Below are positions 61,543 through 64,000 of a DNA stretch of 64,000 nt, piece by piece. A program made the position numbers and the translations under genes. Under the pieces are notes generated by a model, which was not told where the DNA came from, did not search any database, and worked only from the letters and a program-made list of their open reading frames with translations. How positions within the stretch are numbered: the stretch's first letter is position 1; each line of letters begins with the position of its first letter. The DNA comes from Nocardia miyunensis NBRC 108239. Lineage in GTDB: Bacteria; Actinomycetota; Actinomycetes; Mycobacteriales; Mycobacteriaceae. The stretch lies in contig NZ_BDBQ01000052.1 of assembly GCF_001613065.1 (NCBI RefSeq), forward strand, positions 1 through 64,000, given 5' to 3'.

Positions 61543-62753
61543 CATCGGTGACACCTCCCGCCGTCCGATTCGACCTGCGCACGGTCCCCGGAATCCGGCC
61601 GCCGGACATGATCGAGCCGCTCGGGCAGCTCTCCCGCGGCGGCCTGCCGCAGGTCCGCCTGCCCAGCGGGCACGCCGCGGTGCATCTCACCCGATACGCC
61701 GACGTGTACCAGGTGCTCACCGACCTCGGTTTCGCCCGCGCGCGGACCAACACCGAGGACGGTGCGTCCTTCCTGCCGACCACGATGCCCACCGAGATGC
61801 TGCTCAACCTCGACCATCCCGATCACGGGCGGCTCAAGGGCTTCGTCGCATCGGCCTACAGCGCGGCGGCCATGCAGCGGCGGGCGCCCAGCGTGCGGCG
61901 CGCCCTCGACACGGTGATCGCGGCGCTGGTCGAGCAGCGGCGTTCCGGGACAGCCGACCTGATGTCGACAGTGCTGGATCCGCTGACCATCGAGGTCAAT
62001 ATCGACTACCTCGGCATCCCCGCGTCCGATGTCGCGTACTTCCGCGGGCTGTCCCGGCAGATGCAGCTCGCCCACGACACCGATGTGCCCCAACTGGTGG
62101 CGGACTTCTGGACGCTGTACCACTACCTGGAGGACCTGGTCGCGCGGCGGCGCGAGCTGGCCCCCGGCCTGATCCTCGACCTGCTCGCACAGCGCGACGC
62201 GGTCTCGCCGCCCGTGACCGACGCCGAATACACCGCGATCTTCCTGGGGTCGCTCGTCGGCGGCGACCAGAATGTCCTGTCGGTGATCGCCAAGATCGCC
62301 TACGTGGCGCTGGCCCGGCCCGAACTGTGGGACCACCTGGCCGATCAGCCCGACGAGATCCCCGCTGTCGTGGAGGAGTTGCTCCGCCTGCTCCCGCTGG
62401 GGCGGATCTCGACGTTCCCGAGGATCGCCACCGCGGAGGTCGTCGTCTCCGGCGGCTCGCTCCTACCGGGCGACGTGGTCTACGCCGATGCGCACAGCGC
62501 GAACCGCGATCCCGAGGTCTATCCGGATCCCTGGGTGGTGGACACGGCCCGGAAAGGCAAGCGCCACTTGCAGTTCGGTTACGGCATGCACCACTGCATG
62601 GGCGCGGCGCTGGCGCGGATGGAGATCGTGCAGACGCTCCGCGGACTCGTCGCCGAGTTCCCCGGACTGCGGCTCAGCGTCGATCCCGCCGAAATCACCT
62701 GGGACACCGGCGTTCTCGTGCACCGGCCGCTATCGTTGCCGGTCGCGTGGTGA
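61539..62753 (+). CDS. Cytochrome P450 with atypical I-helix
   Basis: A 404-residue bacterial P450. Haem-binding FGYGMHHCMGAALARME near residue 347, ExxR as EELLR near 286. The I-helix motif, normally (A/G)GxxT, reads LVGGDQNVLS, so the acid-alcohol pair is Gln-Asn. This is uncommon and may point to altered proton delivery or substrate-assisted catalysis. Translationally coupled to the MFS gene. It likely tailors a small lipid or polyketide-like molecule. Confidence 0.9.
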   Translation: MTSVTPPAVRFDLRTVPGIRPPDMIEPLGQLSRGGLPQVRLPSGHAAVHLTRYADVYQVLTDLGFARARTNTEDGASFLPTTMPTEMLLNLDHPDHGRLKGFVASAYSAAAMQRRAPSVRRALDTVIAALVEQRRSGTADLMSTVLDPLTIEVNIDYLGIPASDVAYFRGLSRQMQLAHDTDVPQLVADFWTLYHYLEDLVARRRELAPGLILDLLAQRDAVSPPVTDAEYTAIFLGSLVGGDQNVLSVIAKIAYVALARPELWDHLADQPDEIPAVVEELLRLLPLGRISTFPRIATAEVVVSGGSLLPGDVVYADAHSANRDPEVYPDPWVVDTARKGKRHLQFGYGMHHCMGAALARMEIVQTLRGLVAEFPGLRLSVDPAEITWDTGVLVHRPLSLPVAW

Positions 62754-62804
62754 CCGGCGGGACAGGTTCGGTCCCGAAGGCGCGCGGGCGGGGCTAGGGC
62801 CTCC

Positions 62805-63140
62805 TCACGCGCTCCGCGCCCTGGCCGCACCGTCGGCGGCCAGGATCGCGTCCAGCAAACCGGGGAAGGCGCGGTCCATGTCGTCGCGGCGCAGCCGGGT
62901 CATCCGGCCGTTGCCGACGTCGCGCTGCCAGATCAGCCCCGCGTTGCGCAGCACGCGAAAGTGATGCGTCCGGGTCGACGTCGCCCACGGCAGCCCGAAC
63001 ACACTGCAGAACTGCTCGGTTCCCGGCGGCTCCGCGGCGAGCTGCGCGATGACACTGCGGCGGTTCTTGTCCGACAGCGCATGCAGCACCGCCGACAGAT
63101 CGAACTCGTCGATGTCCGGATGCTCGTCCACCTGGGCCAC
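62805..63140 (-). CDS. ArsR-type winged-helix repressor
   Basis: A 111-residue protein: LSAVLHALSDKNRRSVIAQL, then PWATSTRTHHFRVLRNAGLI as recognition region and WQRDVGNGRMTRLR as wing. No metal-binding Cys cluster is obvious, so it probably senses something other than metals. A GTG at 63149 directly abuts GGAAAGG; the GTG at 63140 gives proper spacing and is preferred. A palindrome at 63173 is a likely autoregulatory site. Convergent with the P450 gene. Confidence 0.85.
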   Translation of the reverse strand: MAQVDEHPDIDEFDLSAVLHALSDKNRRSVIAQLAAEPPGTEQFCSVFGLPWATSTRTHHFRVLRNAGLIWQRDVGNGRMTRLRRDDMDRAFPGLLDAILAADGAARARSA

Positions 63141-63172
63141 CGCAACCACCCTTTCCGCCCGTCAGGAATCGT

Positions 63173-63192
63173 CCATGGTACTAAGACCATGG
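63173..63192. promoter_or_regulatory. Candidate ArsR operator (7-6-7 inverted repeat)
   Basis: ccatggt (63173-63179) and accatgg (63186-63192) are perfect arms with a 6-base spacer; a further ggtacc follows. It lies 33 bases upstream of the ArsR-type start and 16 bases from the 3' end of the transglutaminase gene, fitting autoregulation. Confidence 0.65.
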
Positions 63193-63207
63193 TACCTACC
63201 ACCGATT

Positions 63208-64000
63208 TCAGGCGAGCCGGGTGATCTCCACGATCACGTCCAGATCGGTGGAACGGCCGCCGTGGAATATTCCCTTCAGCGGCGGGACGTCGGCGTAATC
63301 GCGGCCGACGCCGACGGAGATGTGCTGTTCATCGATGTCGGTGGCATTGGTGGGATCGTAGCCCCACCAGGTTCCGGTGAACGCCTCGATCCACGCGTGA
63401 CTCTGGCCCGCGACGGTTTCGCCGATCCCGGCATCCGGCTCCGGATGCAGGTAGCCCGAGACGTAGCGGCAGGGAATTCCCATGGCGCGCAACAACAGCA
63501 AGCTCAGATGGGCATAGTCCTGACAGACGCCCTTGCGGTCCGACCAGGCCTGCACCGCGGAGGTGTGCACCGAGGTGGTGCCGGGGACGTAGGTCATCCG
63601 CGAATGCACCCACTCGGCCACGCGCCGGACCGCCTCGCCCGGATCCACACCGCGAGAGAGGTTTTCGGCGACATCGGCCAATTCGCCGTCGGCGGGGACG
63701 TGCTGGGTGGGCACGAGGAATTCGGCGTAGCGGTCGAGGTTCTCATCAGAACGCAGTTCGTCCCAGGACAATTGGGCCCCGGAAGGAGTCGCGCCGGACT
63801 CCGTCTCCACCACCGACAGTCCGGTCACCTCCAGGGCCGAGTGCGGTACATGCAGGTCGAAGGCGGTGACCGCGCTACCCCAGTAGTCCATGTAGCGGTA
63901 CGGACGAGTCGCGGGAGTGGTCTCGACCCTGTTCAGGATCACGTTCTGCCGGCCGTCGGTCAGCGGCGTGAGCCTGGCCTCGTTGAAGGAGCGGGTGACC
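63208..64000 (-). CDS. Transglutaminase-like cysteine protease family protein (5' end outside window)
   Basis: The frame is open to the window edge; its first visible residues are VTRSFNEARLTPL, the usual start region of this family, so 20 to 40 N-terminal residues are missing. The catalytic triad is present: Cys in GVCQDYAHLS, His in GQSHAWIEAF and Asp in WWGYDPTN. The family includes bacterial transglutaminase-like proteins of unknown target often found with a circularly permuted ATP-grasp protein. It is separated from the ArsR-type gene by the operator candidate. Confidence 0.9.
   Translation of the reverse strand, partial: VTRSFNEARLTPLTDGRQNVILNRVETTPATRPYRYMDYWGSAVTAFDLHVPHSALEVTGLSVVETESGATPSGAQLSWDELRSDENLDRYAEFLVPTQHVPADGELADVAENLSRGVDPGEAVRRVAEWVHSRMTYVPGTTSVHTSAVQAWSDRKGVCQDYAHLSLLLLRAMGIPCRYVSGYLHPEPDAGIGETVAGQSHAWIEAFTGTWWGYDPTNATDIDEQHISVGVGRDYADVPPLKGIFHGGRSTDLDVIVEITRLA

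Overview
This window is high-GC actinobacterial DNA, most likely from Nocardia or a close mycolic-acid-containing relative. The evidence is four MspA-type porins (mycolate outer-membrane channels), frequent GTG starts, many ATGA/GTGA gene overlaps, several OmpR-type response regulators and many acyl-CoA and flavin-dependent catabolic genes. No rRNA, tRNA, CRISPR array, prophage or intact insertion sequence was seen. Genus assignment is inference from gene content.

Layout. 0-4.4 kb: 3' end of a lycopene cyclase gene, an ACS-type MFS transporter, HxlR and LacI regulators. 4.5-7.7 kb: a scar holding pieces of a permease and a rhamnulokinase, then the lactate-utilisation operon lutABC. 7.8-16 kb: an envelope and signalling block with a lipoprotein, a family-39-type glycosyltransferase carrying a Met-rich insert, three OmpR-family response regulators (only one next to a kinase), and a TetR gene translationally coupled to one regulator. 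16-22 kb: an IclR regulator, two pairs of MspA porins flanking a long intergenic region, and very small secreted or hydrophobic proteins. 22.2-32.3 kb: two minus-strand catabolic operons (crotonase, DUF7064-like, aminoglycoside-phosphotransferase-like kinase, degenerate RibB-like protein; then HSL esterase, luciferase-like monooxygenase and flavin reductase), an SDR and an acyl-CoA ligase. 32.4-34.9 kb: two paralogous regulators, each with two TetR DNA-binding domains; the second is frameshifted. 34.9-44.4 kb: overlapping operons for what looks like branched di/tricarboxylate catabolism (TcuA-like dehydrogenase, KRCGH-type lyase, PrpF-like isomerase, 3-hydroxyisobutyrate-dehydrogenase-like enzyme, two aldehyde dehydrogenases, a lactonase, a GntR regulator). 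44.5-58.6 kb: PucR and MocR regulators, then divergent operons with two rhodaneses, two luciferase-like monooxygenases and a Dpp/Opp-type ABC importer, suggesting organosulfur scavenging; the importer operon runs into an AfsA-type butyrolactone synthase gene coupled to a HAD phosphatase-like gene. 58.6-63.2 kb: FAD hydroxylase, MFS exporter, atypical P450 and ArsR regulator, with two clear palindromic operator candidates. The window ends inside a transglutaminase-like gene.

The most interesting signals are: the AfsA-HAD unit with neighbouring tailoring genes, a candidate butyrolactone-type signal locus without a receptor in view; the paired double-headed TetR regulators; the operon with a degenerate RibB, a 31-residue coupled peptide and an internally deleted SDR; the candidate branched-carboxylate pathway; and a 31-bp element shared by a porin gene and an unannotated small reading frame. 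Functions are read from sequence motifs alone.
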